Shown: piece by piece, positions 22,769 through 32,721 of the stretch
Layout: each line of letters starts with the position of its first letter
Position numbering within the stretch: the stretch's first letter is position 1
From: Elymus sibiricus
Taxonomy: Eukaryota > Streptophyta > Magnoliopsida > Poales > Poaceae
NCBI GenBank assembly: GCA_039707655.1
Contig: CM077676.1
Location: 80,957,395 to 81,021,394, forward strand
DNA: 64,000 bases
Direction: 5' to 3'
The notes under the pieces: model-generated
Told to the model about the DNA's origin: nothing
The model's input: only the letters and a program-made list of their open reading frames with translations
Databases searched by the model: none
Program-made: the position numbers and the translations under genes

Positions 22769-23837
22769 GAGCATCTACAGCCGCAGATACCAAATCCGCC
22801 CCCTCAAACACCCGCGGACGCGACCGGGTGCGTCCGCGGGCACTGACCGGTCAGACCTCATACTTTGTGCTATGCATCCGATTACCTCATATTTCATCCC
22901 CTAAATCCATACAAAGCATGCAAAAGAAATCCTACGCACTACGCAAATCACGCTAGCCTACCACGCTTCATCGTCGGAGATGTCCATAACGCCCGTGCCA
23001 CGCACCGGGTAGATGGGCGCGTAGGACGGCTCTAGCTCCTCCTTATCCATATACGCGAGCATCTCGTCAACGGCCGCGGCGTGCTCCGCCTCTGCCTCCT
23101 GGAGGTAACAGCGGTTGGCCTCCGCCTTCGCCTCCGATTGGAGGGAATCGAGGATTGCTTGCTGCTCTGCCTGCAGATCCACGTCCCCCACGTCCTCCTC
23201 GTCCTCCTCCTGCTCTTCCTCCAGCTCCTCCTCTTGCTCCGCGTCCTCATCCTCCTCCTCTAACTCCTCCTTCGGATCCACCGCGTCCGGAGGTAGCCCT
23301 GCGGCGATCTGGGCTTCGCGCCTTGCCTGGATATGGTTTGGGAGTTGTAGCCGGCACTCTGGTGTGAGATGTGGGTAGCTCCTTACCCGATGGAGTGGTG
23401 GCATGGCTACTTGTGGTGGCGGCCGATGTGCGGCCGACGAGTGGAAAGTGACGGCGGCGGCGGACGGGAGGGGAGGAAATGTGGACGGGCAGGGTTTCGG
23501 TGCCGGCGTCCGGCTTAAATAGCCGGGCTAGGGCACTACGCGGCCTGCCAGAGCGGCGACATGTGGCGCCATCGGTTCGACGGAGGAGACAAGCTTCGGA
23601 CCGCTGGGTTTCGGAGTGTTTTCATGTGGGACCAGACCGTCAGTCCGACGTGGTGGACGCGCCCGGGCCTACCCATATCCGCCCTAGATTTTGGCTGGAT
23701 ATGAGGGGTTTCGGTCAGCCCGGGCGTTTGAGGTCGGTTTGAGGGGCCCGGGTGGGTCTTTTTTTTTGCCTGGTCAGTGACCGGGCGGCCCGTCCGGGCA
23801 TTTGAGGGGAGTTTGAGGCGCCCGGCTGTAGATGCTC
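22769..23837. mobile_element. PIF/Harbinger-like terminal-inverted-repeat element
   Basis: Terminal inverted repeats begin GAGCATCTACAGCCG. The flanks are TCA (22,766-22,768) and TAA (23,838-23,840), a probable 3-bp TNA target duplication with one change. The paralogous sequence at 43,105-43,140 reads straight through a single TAA (43,121-43,123), giving an empty site. Subterminal sequences repeat TTTGAGG and GCCCGG motifs. No transposase is encoded; the element carries one acidic ORF on the minus strand. Superfamily assignment rests on TIR type and target size. Confidence 0.8.
22958..23404 (-). CDS. acidic 148-residue protein inside the 22.8 kb element
   Basis: ATG at 23,404 in the good context TAGCCATGCCACC; stop at 22,958. 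The N-terminus is basic and mixed, and the middle is a long Glu/Asp run containing EEELEEEQEEDEEDVGDVD. It is followed by an Ala/Glu-rich probable helix (EAKAEANRCYLQEAEAEHAA) and ends DISDDEAW. No known domain is recognised. It fills the GC-rich centre of a transposon without transposase, so it could be a captured gene piece or an element-specific protein. Expression is unknown. Confidence 0.5.
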   Translation of the reverse strand: MPPLHRVRSYPHLTPECRLQLPNHIQARREAQIAAGLPPDAVDPKEELEEEDEDAEQEEELEEEQEEDEEDVGDVDLQAEQQAILDSLQSEAKAEANRCYLQEAEAEHAAAVDEMLAYMDKEELEPSYAPIYPVRGTGVMDISDDEAW

Positions 23838-23864
23838 TAACTAGTTGTGTTTCTAGCTAGCCCT

Positions 23865-25221
23865 TGATGAGTGGATTTTCCACTCATTTTTACACATGTT
23901 TAAACCGGACATTCCCACCTATTTTTGAGATAGTCACTTTAATTTGCCTACTAACGAATAAAAAATGCAAATGATTGTAAATGCCCTTCTTTATTTTTTT
24001 CCTTGCAGAAATGAGTGATTTTAGATGGGCGTTACACAGGAGTCTCCTTGCAAAAATGCAAATGATTGAATATAATGGGCGTTACGATCATTGCCATTCA
24101 ACCCGGCACACACATGAGTCTCCAGAGGAGAAGACGGTGTGTGGTACGATTATCGATTGTCATACTGCCATTTGTACCATACGCCATCACCTTCATGATG
24201 TTATTCCTGGCTACTTTCGTAAAAGGGCCTAAGGCTGATTCGCAACTGAGGTGCACCAAAACCCTATTCCTCCCATCTACACTACATAAAGGAGAGAAAC
24301 CCTATGGCAAGAGGGTTCCCGAAGTCAGATTTTTCCCTTCCAGCCGTCATCACCAATGCCGCCACCATCAACATCTCGACCACCATAGCTTCCATCTCCA
24401 TTAGTTTAATTACTTGTAATCGATATTATATCGCGATCAGCAGAATTGTATGACTTTCAGTTATTCATCTTAAAGTAATTTTGTCTATGATGTCTATTAT
24501 TATTTATTTATTCACGTTGTGTGAGTACTCCCATTGGGCAAAGGGTTGATGTATAGCCTCACAGCCCCATGTACACGAATAAAGGGATTATTGGTTTATT
24601 TTGAGAGCATGTAATTTCTATGTGTTGTGCAACGGTTTTGTCTCTTGTCTCTAGCTCGATCCTCGGGCTCGCAAGTACCCGAGAAACCGAAGATAGGAAT
24701 AAGGAGAGGAAAATTATGCCGAACGTCGATGGTAGAAAGATTAGTACGGTAGCCGGAATGAAGTCTCCAGGGATAACTACACTGCAGTCATTAAATTTCC
24801 AATGCATTGGTCCGGTTATTAATAAACGAGGTAACCCCGTGAGCCGGATAGGACCTTGGTTGGACAACAGAGCCTTGATTGGGCGAAAGTCTCGGTCTTG
24901 GGGTTATGTGGACACATCTGCCACACAGTTCGTACACAACATATATGTAACAATGTTTATCGGTGCCATATTGATTTATCTAGTCTGTATGTTGAGCGCA
25001 TGTTCAAGGCTGCAGGTGAAACCTTAAGTCCTGGCCTATTTCTTTATTATTTTATTTTTAATTACCTCCGTGATTGGCCCGGAAAACTGGAACGTTTTGG
25101 GATAACAAGTACTTGCAGATACTTCGTTACCAAGCATAATTCACTTCCTGGATTTAATAAATCCTAGGGACTCAAGGGAAGAAGGCTATATCTACATCCA
25201 AAACCGGATCGAAGGTAACCA
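23865..25221 (+). repeat. gypsy LTR (copy A)
   Basis: Starts TGATGAGTGGATTTTCCACT and ends near GGTAACCA, with a promoter-like TACATAAAGG at about 24,284. It is followed by a primer-binding site at 25,232. A truncated relative lies at 43,148-44,015 with the same left flank, so the LTR insertion predates the block duplication. No second LTR is present in the window next to it. Confidence 0.75.
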
Positions 25222-25231
25222 ATCCCTTTTT

Positions 25232-25250
25232 TGGCGCCGTTGTCGGGGAA
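25232..25250 (+). other. primer-binding site after the LTR
   Basis: TGGCGCCGTTGTCGGGGAA, the usual Triticeae gypsy priming motif, lies ten bases beyond the LTR end and confirms that 23,865-25,221 is a 5' LTR. Confidence 0.75.
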
Positions 25251-25905
25251 ATAATTTGCTACCCTGTTAAGGTTACTAGCGTCATTGCTTTTTTTTTTCT
25301 GTCATTAGTTTATTTTCCGCAAGTTAAGAAAACCTCAAAAAAAATGTATTATGGCTACCTAAAGCTTGGGGAGTTTGCTACTCCCAATGATGGATGAGAC
25401 CCAGGGTGCAGAACTGACCTTGTTCCATTCAACCCCATGTCCCGAACTAAACACACCCCAAGTTTACGAGAGAGTGTACTCTTCATGCGATATGCAACTT
25501 GACACTTCTTTTAGCTTATTTTGGCACGAGTTTATATATTTTGTTTGCAATAATTTGGATGTGTGTATCGTTGGGTTATGCAAAGCTTCTGTTTTAGAAA
25601 ATGTACTCCCCCCGTTTCATAATATAGATTTTTTGAAAAGTCAAGCCTCACAAATTTTGACCAAGTTTTTGGAGAAAATATTTGCATCTAGAATGCCAAG
25701 CATATAACATTAAATTCATTATAAGAAGTAGTTTCATATTTTATATATTTGATATTGTAGATATAAATAGTTTTCTCTATAAACTTGATCAAAGTTTGCA
25801 AAGTTTGACTTTAAAAAAAATCTATACGCACTACATTATGGAACAGAGGGAGTTTATTCTCGATGCATGCTACCTTTGTTTTAAAGCAGTTTTGACAAGT
25901 CATTA
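25251..25905 (+). mobile_element. truncated internal start of the gypsy element
   Basis: Leader sequence and broken coding frames follow the primer site; no gag core is recognised. A Stowaway MITE (25,605-25,854) is inserted in it. The right limit of the element is uncertain. Confidence 0.45.
25605..25854. mobile_element. Stowaway-type MITE
   Basis: The left end CTCCCCCCGTTTCATAATAT and right end ATTATGGAACAGAGGGAG are inverted repeats. The internal AAAGTTTGACTTTAAAA-type motif is typical of Stowaway. TA precedes the left end; the right TA seems changed. Confidence 0.8.
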
Positions 25906-26275
25906 ACAATTTTTCATGCTATTATAACCCATTGACACGCGTACAAAAAAGAAACATCTTAAATCCTAAATTTGTAATGGGATCACTCCATCGAGCGAGA
26001 TTTTCTTGTGACAAGCACCACATTTTTTTTTTTGAAAATCCAAACCCGTCTAAAATTTTCATATTTTTTAGATGAAACTTCGTGGGACTTGAAGAGTAGT
26101 TATCTATTTCTGGTGTGATTAGGAATGAATTAGCTCCAGCTGAAAGCAACGGTTTTCTGCCGCAGAAAATAATAATATAAAAGACAATAATGCAACGATT
26201 TAGGTGACCTGACTCCGCCTGTAATTTCCGTGGTACATATCAATGCTAGCGTGTTCCATCCGCCGCCTGGAACCC

Positions 26276-26282
26276 TATAAAT
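26276..26282 (+). promoter_or_regulatory. TATA box of the acyl-CoA reductase gene
   Basis: TATAAAT lies 127 bp upstream of the start codon, in the context GGAACCCTATAAATCTG. Spacing allows a 5' leader of about 100 bp. The 370 bp upstream of it (25,906-26,275) show no other recognised feature. Confidence 0.55.
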
Positions 26283-26408
26283 CTGTGGCCAAGTCGTCAT
26301 AGGCATCAAACACGGAGACACCTTTATCAGACTACCACCTAAAGCCTGCAAGTGGGCTCAAACCGCGAGACATAAATCTCACCAGCTCAGCTGTGGCAGA
26401 CGGATCCG

Positions 26409-29400
26409 ATGGTGATCGGCGGAATGGATGCTGTTCAGGTCGCAGCATACTTCAGGGGCAAGACTATCCTCATCACCGGCGCAACTGGGTTCCTTGGAAA
26501 AGGTACGCCTCGATCCATACATCCATTTCTGTTTCAGAGTCTGCATGCAGTGTGTCACTTGCGTGTGCTACTATCTGAATAGTGCTCGCGGAGAAGATAC
26601 TGAGGGTTCAGCCTGGTGTTACGAAGCTCTTCCTCTTGGTTCGAGCCACCGACGACAAATCCGCAAGGCACCGGGTCCAGACCGAGGTAAAGTATTTCTA
26701 ACAGTTCAACAAGCAAACTGAACAATGAGAAAATTTTAAACACACCAAAAAACTGCAAACGATGTTTGGTCATCTGCAGGTAATAGGGAGGGAGATATTC
26801 CAAGTTCTCAGAGAAAAGCATGGCAAGGGTTTTGAAGATTTCATCCAAGAGAAGGTGTGCCCTTTGGCAGGAGACGTCATGTATGAGGATTTTGGACTAG
26901 ACACTGCCAAGCTGAAAGAAGTGTACAAGGATGTAGACATCATCGTCAACGGAGCTGCGACTACGAATTTCTATGAAAGGTTAGTAATTAGCTGCGAAAT
27001 CTGCGAAAACATACATATGATGTTACCATAAAAGAAAAAAATCGAGAGCATGCTGTTTTGTTTAGATATATTTGATCAAAGCGTGATGGCTTTGCAGATA
27101 CGATATAGCTTTCGACACCAACGTCTTGGGAGCGAAGCAGATCTGTGCATTTGCAAACAAGTGCACCAAACTAAAAATGCTGCTCCACGTTTCAACTGGT
27201 GAGAAAAAGAGGATTATATTAGTATGTTTTGTTTTCAATGAATTAGTCTGAATTCTGACATGTGATTAATTGACTTGAACAGCCTACGTAAGCGGTGAAC
27301 AAGAGGGACTAATACTAGAGAAACCATTCATGATGGGTGACACACTACGGGAGGGCACACACTTAGACATCGAATCCGAGCTAAATCTTATCAAACATAC
27401 CCAGATGGAACTGAAAGCTAACTGTGCCACAGAAAAGGCTGAGAGGAAAACCATGAAGGAACTTGGCCTCAAGAGGTTAGAAAACAAACATAATTGATTA
27501 ATTGTGCATGTGTACACCTTTCTGCAACAGTAGTAACACGTCTCGCTGTTACACATGAATCAAGAGCGAGGCATTTTGGGTGGCCAAATACCTATGTTTT
27601 CACCAAGGCAATGGGCGAGATGCTGCTGGGGCACCTGCGAGGCGACCTTCCGGTCGTCATCGTCCGGCCGAGCATCATAACAAGCATCCTCAAGGAGCCA
27701 TTGCCTGGATGGATGGAAGGAGTAAGGTAATCAAATTGTAAAAAAATCCGACTCCATAACTTGTTTCTTCAGGTTCAGGCGACACCAGTTTTGTTGGAAG
27801 TCAGGATCCGGTGACTGCGGGGTGCGGTGCCCCCTATTCCTGAGCGATGGATGAAAATTGTGGGATGTGGAAGTAAGTACGCCCCAGGGAAAAGTGAGTG
27901 AGATTAGAATAAGTACCTGGTGTGAGCGTATTTGTGTCAGCATCAAAGTGCAGGAAACAGATAGGTGTTGGCCTTGTCCTGGCCTTAAGCCTTACACAGG
28001 TCTGGTACGACGGCATTCGTAGCCGCAGTACTCCTACTCAGGTCTAGTATGATTAATTAAAGTTTAAAGTACTATCAAGCCGACCTTCTTGTTATGAGCA
28101 TTAAAAGTAGCCCGCAGCGGGTCTAGTATGATTAGGCTTCCCCCAATGCATAGTAGAAATTGTTTTTCATTAACCATTCCTTCCGTTTTCTATTCATTTC
28201 GCATACTAGGTTTGTCTAAAGTTAAATTTTATAAACTTTTAACAAGTTTGTAGAAAAATATTTTATATATACACCACCAAATTAATGCTATTGGATTCAT
28301 CATTTAATATATTTTCACATCATATGGATTTGTTATTGTAAATGTTGATACTGTTTTTCACAAATTTGGTCAAATTTTATAAAGTTTGACTTCAGCCAAA
28401 GCTAACATGCGAGTAAATGAAAACAGAGGGAGTAGTTGCCACATGCATACATACATGTGATTGGGCTAAGAGCAAGGCTAATAGAAGAGCCTGCTGTTGC
28501 TTCTATACCCATGGCACATCATCTAGAGCCTACATACAAGAATGAGCAAGTATAATAAGATGATGTGTAAGCGGGCTATAAGAATTTAAATATTGATTTT
28601 TTGCTGAGTTGAAAGAGAGAGAAGAGAAGCGGGAGCCGGCCTTAGCACGGGCTCCTAGAAGCTTTGTGAGAGTGGAAAGTGGGCCATATGTTAATAAAGT
28701 AGTACTTCATTTTAGCTAACTACTATACAAATTGACTATTGGATTGGCTATAGATGACATGGCAACATGTTATAGCCATCAGTTCGCTATATTACTAACC
28801 ATGCTCAGGCTATAGATTACTAAATACAACATTCAATGCTTGCATCTGGAGAGGGGCATAGAAACGCACATGATTGGTAGGTAGGAAGAAGACGCTCACT
28901 TTTTAGCCGTCACACTGGTTGCATGCTGGCTTAATTTTCTTGTAGGTTGAGCTGTAGCCGGGCGTTACGCGAAGCGCCGGCTGTGTTCTCTCTCTTTGTT
29001 TCTCATTGCTCCAGCTAAGATCTTACTGACATGGAACGTGTTATTGCACTAGGACCTATTGTACTTGCTTTAACAAAAAAAATTCACCTACTGCCACATG
29101 CAAGGGTTGCATGTAAGATACAACCTCCCTCTCTTCTTATTAAATACTATGCCACATCAGCAAAATAGCTACCGTGCTAAGAAATCTTCATTGTGAGAGC
29201 CCTTAGAGCATGGCTAATATTAGAGCCAACTACTAGGTGTATCTAGTAGCCATGTCATTTAAAACCAACCAATTAGCCATGGACATTTACTACTTTGTCA
29301 CTGCAAGGCCCACCTTCCTCTCTCACAAAGTTTCTTAGAGCTCGTGCTGCAGCTGACTGCTAATCTACAACCGGCTTCTCTTCTCTCTCCTCCAACTAAG

Positions 29401-31131
29401 CATAAATATTGTATTTAAATCTTTATAATCAGTTTACATCAACTTATTGTACTTGCTCTTAAAATTCTGGGTACAATCCAGCCAACCTTCTTGTTCCCCT
29501 GAAAAAAAAGCCAACCTTCTTGTTATGAGCATTAAAGGTAGCCCGCAGCAGGTCTAGTATACGATCACCGGTAGCCAGCCAACGCTCTTGCCATGCAAGC
29601 AATGCAACTAGTTGTACGTAGCATTGCGAAGCGGACATTTTGTGGAAGGAGAAGAAAAGGAGGTAGGAAAGAGAAAAGGAAGAAGAAGAAATCTCCAGCA
29701 ATTTTTCAAAATTTTTAATTATTGGAACTTCCATATTTGTAAGTTTTTTGCCCAAAAAACTGAAGAAATTTGCAAGTTATTTTTCAGTTTTCAACAAATT
29801 CACAATTTTCAGTTTTCTTGACGCAAATTTTTATCTTTTTAGCTCCAAATTCTCCTTGAAAATTAGTGCTAGCTATTACAATTCTCCTTGAAAATTAAAA
29901 TCCCTCTTCGAAATTGATAGAAGAAAAAAGGAGGAAAAGAAGGATCTGTACCCCTAGAAAAACTAAAAATTCTCCTTGAAAATTCGTACACTATTTAATG
30001 CTCTGTGTACTAGGATGCCAGATGCCATGCTCTACCATTGTTCTCGTTCGGCAGGACGTCCTACGTTGCTAATGAAATTTTAGGTGATAGCCGTTGGATG
30101 GTGGTTGTGGGATGGATGCTGGATGGAGCTGTGGTGTACTGCCACCGTGCGTACCGGATGATTGCGCATTTTTTTATACTAAATTGCATTTTTTTTCTTC
30201 TTCTTCTTTAGGACAATCGACTCGGTTTTCTTGGGTTATGCCAGGCAGGCCTTGAAATTCTTTCTAGTAGACCCCGACACCATAATGGACGTGGTGAGTT
30301 TGCATCCTCACATTGCAAACTTTAGCAGAGATCGAATTTACATACTTAGAACTCACAAGACACAACCATTATTGGGAGTTTGGACAGATTCCGGGGGATA
30401 TGGTGGTGAACTCTATGATGGTGGCCATGCTGGCGCACTCTGAGGAACAAGCGCAGACCATCTACCACGTGACGTCGTCCATGGGCAACCCGGCGTCCTA
30501 CATGACTCTCCGGGAGTCGGCCCACCGCTACTTCGTGGATAACCCGCTGCGAGGGGAGAACGGCGAGCCCATCTGGCTGAACAAGATGCGCTTCTTTAGC
30601 ACGGTTGCAAGGCTCCGCATGTACATGGTCATCAAGTACAAGCTCCCTCTTGAGGTTCGACTGACTTAGATTTGAAATTGGAGTAAATTTTGATTTCGCG
30701 GATGAGAATGAGACTAATGCGTTTGTCCTATGACTGAAATTGGACAGATCCTTCATCTGGTGAACGTAGGGCTATGTGGTGTTTTCTCAGGGCGCTACAA
30801 TGAGCTCAGTGGAAAATACAGATTGGCCATGCATCTGATCGAGCTCTATGCGCCTTACACCTTATTCAAAGGGCGGTAAGCATGCTATGTATTGGCCACA
30901 ACAAGGCAAAAAAAGTTTTGCCTTCTTATTTTGTTAAATACCGTTCTTTCTAACTTGATTTTCTCTATGTTGTGAAGCTTTGATGACATGAACCTTGAGA
31001 AGTTGAGGAAGGCCATGGAGCAAAATAGTGATGGAGGAGAATACTACTTTGGTTTCGATCCAAAGACAATCGACTGGGACGACTATTTCTACATGGTTCA
31101 CTTTCCTGGCGTGCTCAAGTATCTGGCGTGA
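26409..31131 (+). CDS. FAR: alcohol-forming fatty acyl-CoA reductase, ten exons, 494 residues
   Basis: Exons: 26409-26502, 26583-26686, 26780-26979, 27098-27198, 27283-27475, 27565-27726, 30212-30293, 30388-30654, 30748-30875 and 30978-31131. All introns are GT-AG and the frame is open throughout (1,485 nt with stop). The enzyme reduces long-chain fatty acyl-CoA or acyl-ACP to primary alcohols with NADPH, for cuticular wax, suberin or pollen-wall lipids. The N-terminal Rossmann domain has TGATGFLG (residues 23-30), fitting GxxGxxG. The YxxxK catalytic pair is Y241/K245 in TYVFTK. The C-terminal sterile/FAR_C domain covers roughly the last 90 residues and ends FPGVLKYLA. Length is normal for plant FARs. 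Substrate chain length and tissue cannot be read from sequence. The gene looks intact, so a functional wheat-type FAR is likely. Confidence 0.93.
28080..28129. repeat. 50-bp direct repeat in FAR intron 6, first copy
   Basis: CTTGTTATGAGCATTAAAAG plus TAGCCCGCAGCGGGTCTAGTAT-like sequence recurs at 29,511-29,560 with about three differences. The interval between the copies is filled by MITEs. Confidence 0.75.
28176..28436. mobile_element. Stowaway-like MITE in FAR intron 6
   Basis: Left TTCCTTCCGTTTTCTATTCA and right TGAAAACAGAGGGAGTA are inverted repeats. Internal TTTGTCTAAAGTTAAATTT and AAGTTTGACTTCAG motifs match the family at 37,772-38,030. Confidence 0.75.
28468..28808. mobile_element. 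Tourist-like MITE in FAR intron 6
   Basis: Begins GAGCAAGGCTAATAGAAGAG and ends with an inverted TTACTAACCATGCTC. The internal GAGAGAAGAGAAGCGGG and CACAAAGTTTC-like motifs, in inverse orientation, also occur in the element at 29,208. Left flank TAA; the right flank is not a clear copy. Confidence 0.6.
29208..29453. mobile_element. Tourist-like MITE with TTA target duplication in FAR intron 6
   Basis: Begins GAGCATGGCTAATATTAGAG and ends TTGTACTTGCTC. Both ends are flanked by TTA, the 3-bp target expected for PIF/Harbinger relatives. It is partly similar in reverse to the 28,468 element. Confidence 0.7.
29460..30200. other. rest of FAR intron 6, A/T-rich
   Basis: Contains the second copy of the 50-bp repeat (29,511-29,560). 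It also has repeated AATTCTCCTTGAAAATT motifs at 29,848, 29,880 and 29,968. No exon is seen here. Confidence 0.55.
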
Positions 31132-31277
31132 GAGTTGAGATACATCCAGCCAGCTAAATAACTGTTATCTTTAAACATATTGTTGCACTGTTTGTTACAC
31201 AACTCTCATGGGTGTGTTACCTTCGCCGAGATAGTTGTGTATGTTCCACATATATTTTATTTTTAAGACGCGCCATT

Positions 31278-31283
31278 AATAAA
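31278..31283 (+). terminator. poly(A) signal of the FAR gene
   Basis: AATAAA about 150 bp after the stop codon, in CGCCATTAATAAAGCATGG. Confidence 0.55.
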
Positions 31284-31373
31284 GCATGGTATCACAATTC
31301 AAAGTGGTGCGTTTGAGGGATCACAGGTTGTGATTGTCTGCATGTTACGATCTGCTGTCAACTTTGCTCTAAG

Positions 31374-31660
31374 GGTCTGTTTGGTTGCTACACGAAGCCT
31401 GATTACCTAACCAGAGCCCTTGCTTGTAACCTATCTAAGATATTTCATGTGCAAAGCTGCCTGACTCGGGCGTATGAAATCAGACACCTGAACTTCGCTC
31501 TGGCTCCTCTCTTTGCTGCGTGAGTGTTAATAATCAAACTCTCTTGTACTCCATATAATACTGCTTTGAATGCACCCTAGGCAAAAACATGGGCCAAACT
31601 CTGTCTGTGGGTTGTACCCCTTCAGGCATGGTTTCAGATTATCAGCCAAACACTGTTTTG
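31374..31660. mobile_element. possible MITE downstream of FAR
   Basis: Left TCTGTTTGGTTGCTACAC and right CAGCCAAACACTGTTTTGG give imperfect inverted ends of the kind seen in grass hAT or Mutator MITEs. Borders and target duplication are not certain. Confidence 0.4.
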
Positions 31661-31825
31661 GATGGGCGATGTGCGTGATCAGTCAATTCGTGATACAACT
31701 TCATGAGCACACAAAGACGAGAGAAAAGCTCAGGCACGTTCCTCACGGTTGCAACCAAGCATCCCCTTTGGTAGAGTGCAGACGCTTAAAAAGAGAATAG
31801 TACAAGGGCCTACATACTGTTACTC

Positions 31826-32025
31826 CCTCCGTCCAAAATAAATGTCGTTGATTTAGTACAAAATTAGAGTAGAATCTTTTTTTAGGGAGGCCTCAATAGC
31901 TAGCTTTATCAAGATCAAACCAAAGTTACATCATCCACCAGCTTGTCTACCAGACAACCAGGAGGTTTGTCGGTCCAACTAAGCGAGTTATGTGGTCCAA
32001 CGAAGGGAGTTATAACTGTTGCAAC
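31826..32025. mobile_element. truncated Stowaway end next to a LINE-like 3' tail
   Basis: ACTCCCTCCGTCCAAAATAA begins a Stowaway end that stops after about 55 bp. The following sequence read on the minus strand ends TGATAAAGCTAGC...CCTCCCTAAAAAAAG, like a LINE 3' end with a short A tail. The interpretation is tentative. Confidence 0.4.
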
Positions 32026-32718
32026 CTAGTACAATACAGACAGATAGGTAGGGACGCCTAGAAGGCGCACTCGTCGGAGTCCAAACGAAGCCGACGGTAA
32101 CCACACGGCGTGTGCCCATCATACCCACCCACCCCACCATGGCTGCGTGTGCGGGCCGCGGGTGATAGCCGCCTTTGCCCCTGTCAGTGGGACGAACCCG
32201 TCGTTGCACGGGCGACCATGCGTCGAGTTCATGCATGGCTGGCTGGCGGCATCACAGCGGAGGGCATCATCGTACGATCGATTGGATCATCATTAAAGAT
32301 AAAGAACGAATGAACGATGCCTCGTACAGGGCGGCACTATCCTTTCGCAGCTGGGTTGGTGGTGCCATGACATGGAAAGATACCAGGATGGGCAGCAGCT
32401 ACCGCGGGCTGCTGCTCTGCTATAGGCTGGTTTGGCCTCCAATTCATTGATCCCTACGGCGTACAGGGTGGTGGTGCCATTACATTGTGGTCTCTCTCTC
32501 AACGCTGGTGTGTGTGTAGTAGGTACAGTTCGCGGCACCATCCGCAGCAACTCGTGCTCCCTATCAGTGCATCCATAATTGATCGTGGTGAAGGCACTAG
32601 CACAGATCAGGATCTTCTCACCTAGCGTAGCAAAGGCAGGGCAATGTTAGTTGATTCCTAGCACGAGTTTAACACCACGTCTTTGCTTCCTAGCACGATT
32701 TTTGTTTGGACGAAATTG
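32026..32718. other. intergenic, nothing recognised
   Basis: Mixed sequence with short ORFs on both strands and no supported gene. Confidence 0.4.
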
Positions 32719-32721
32719 TGA

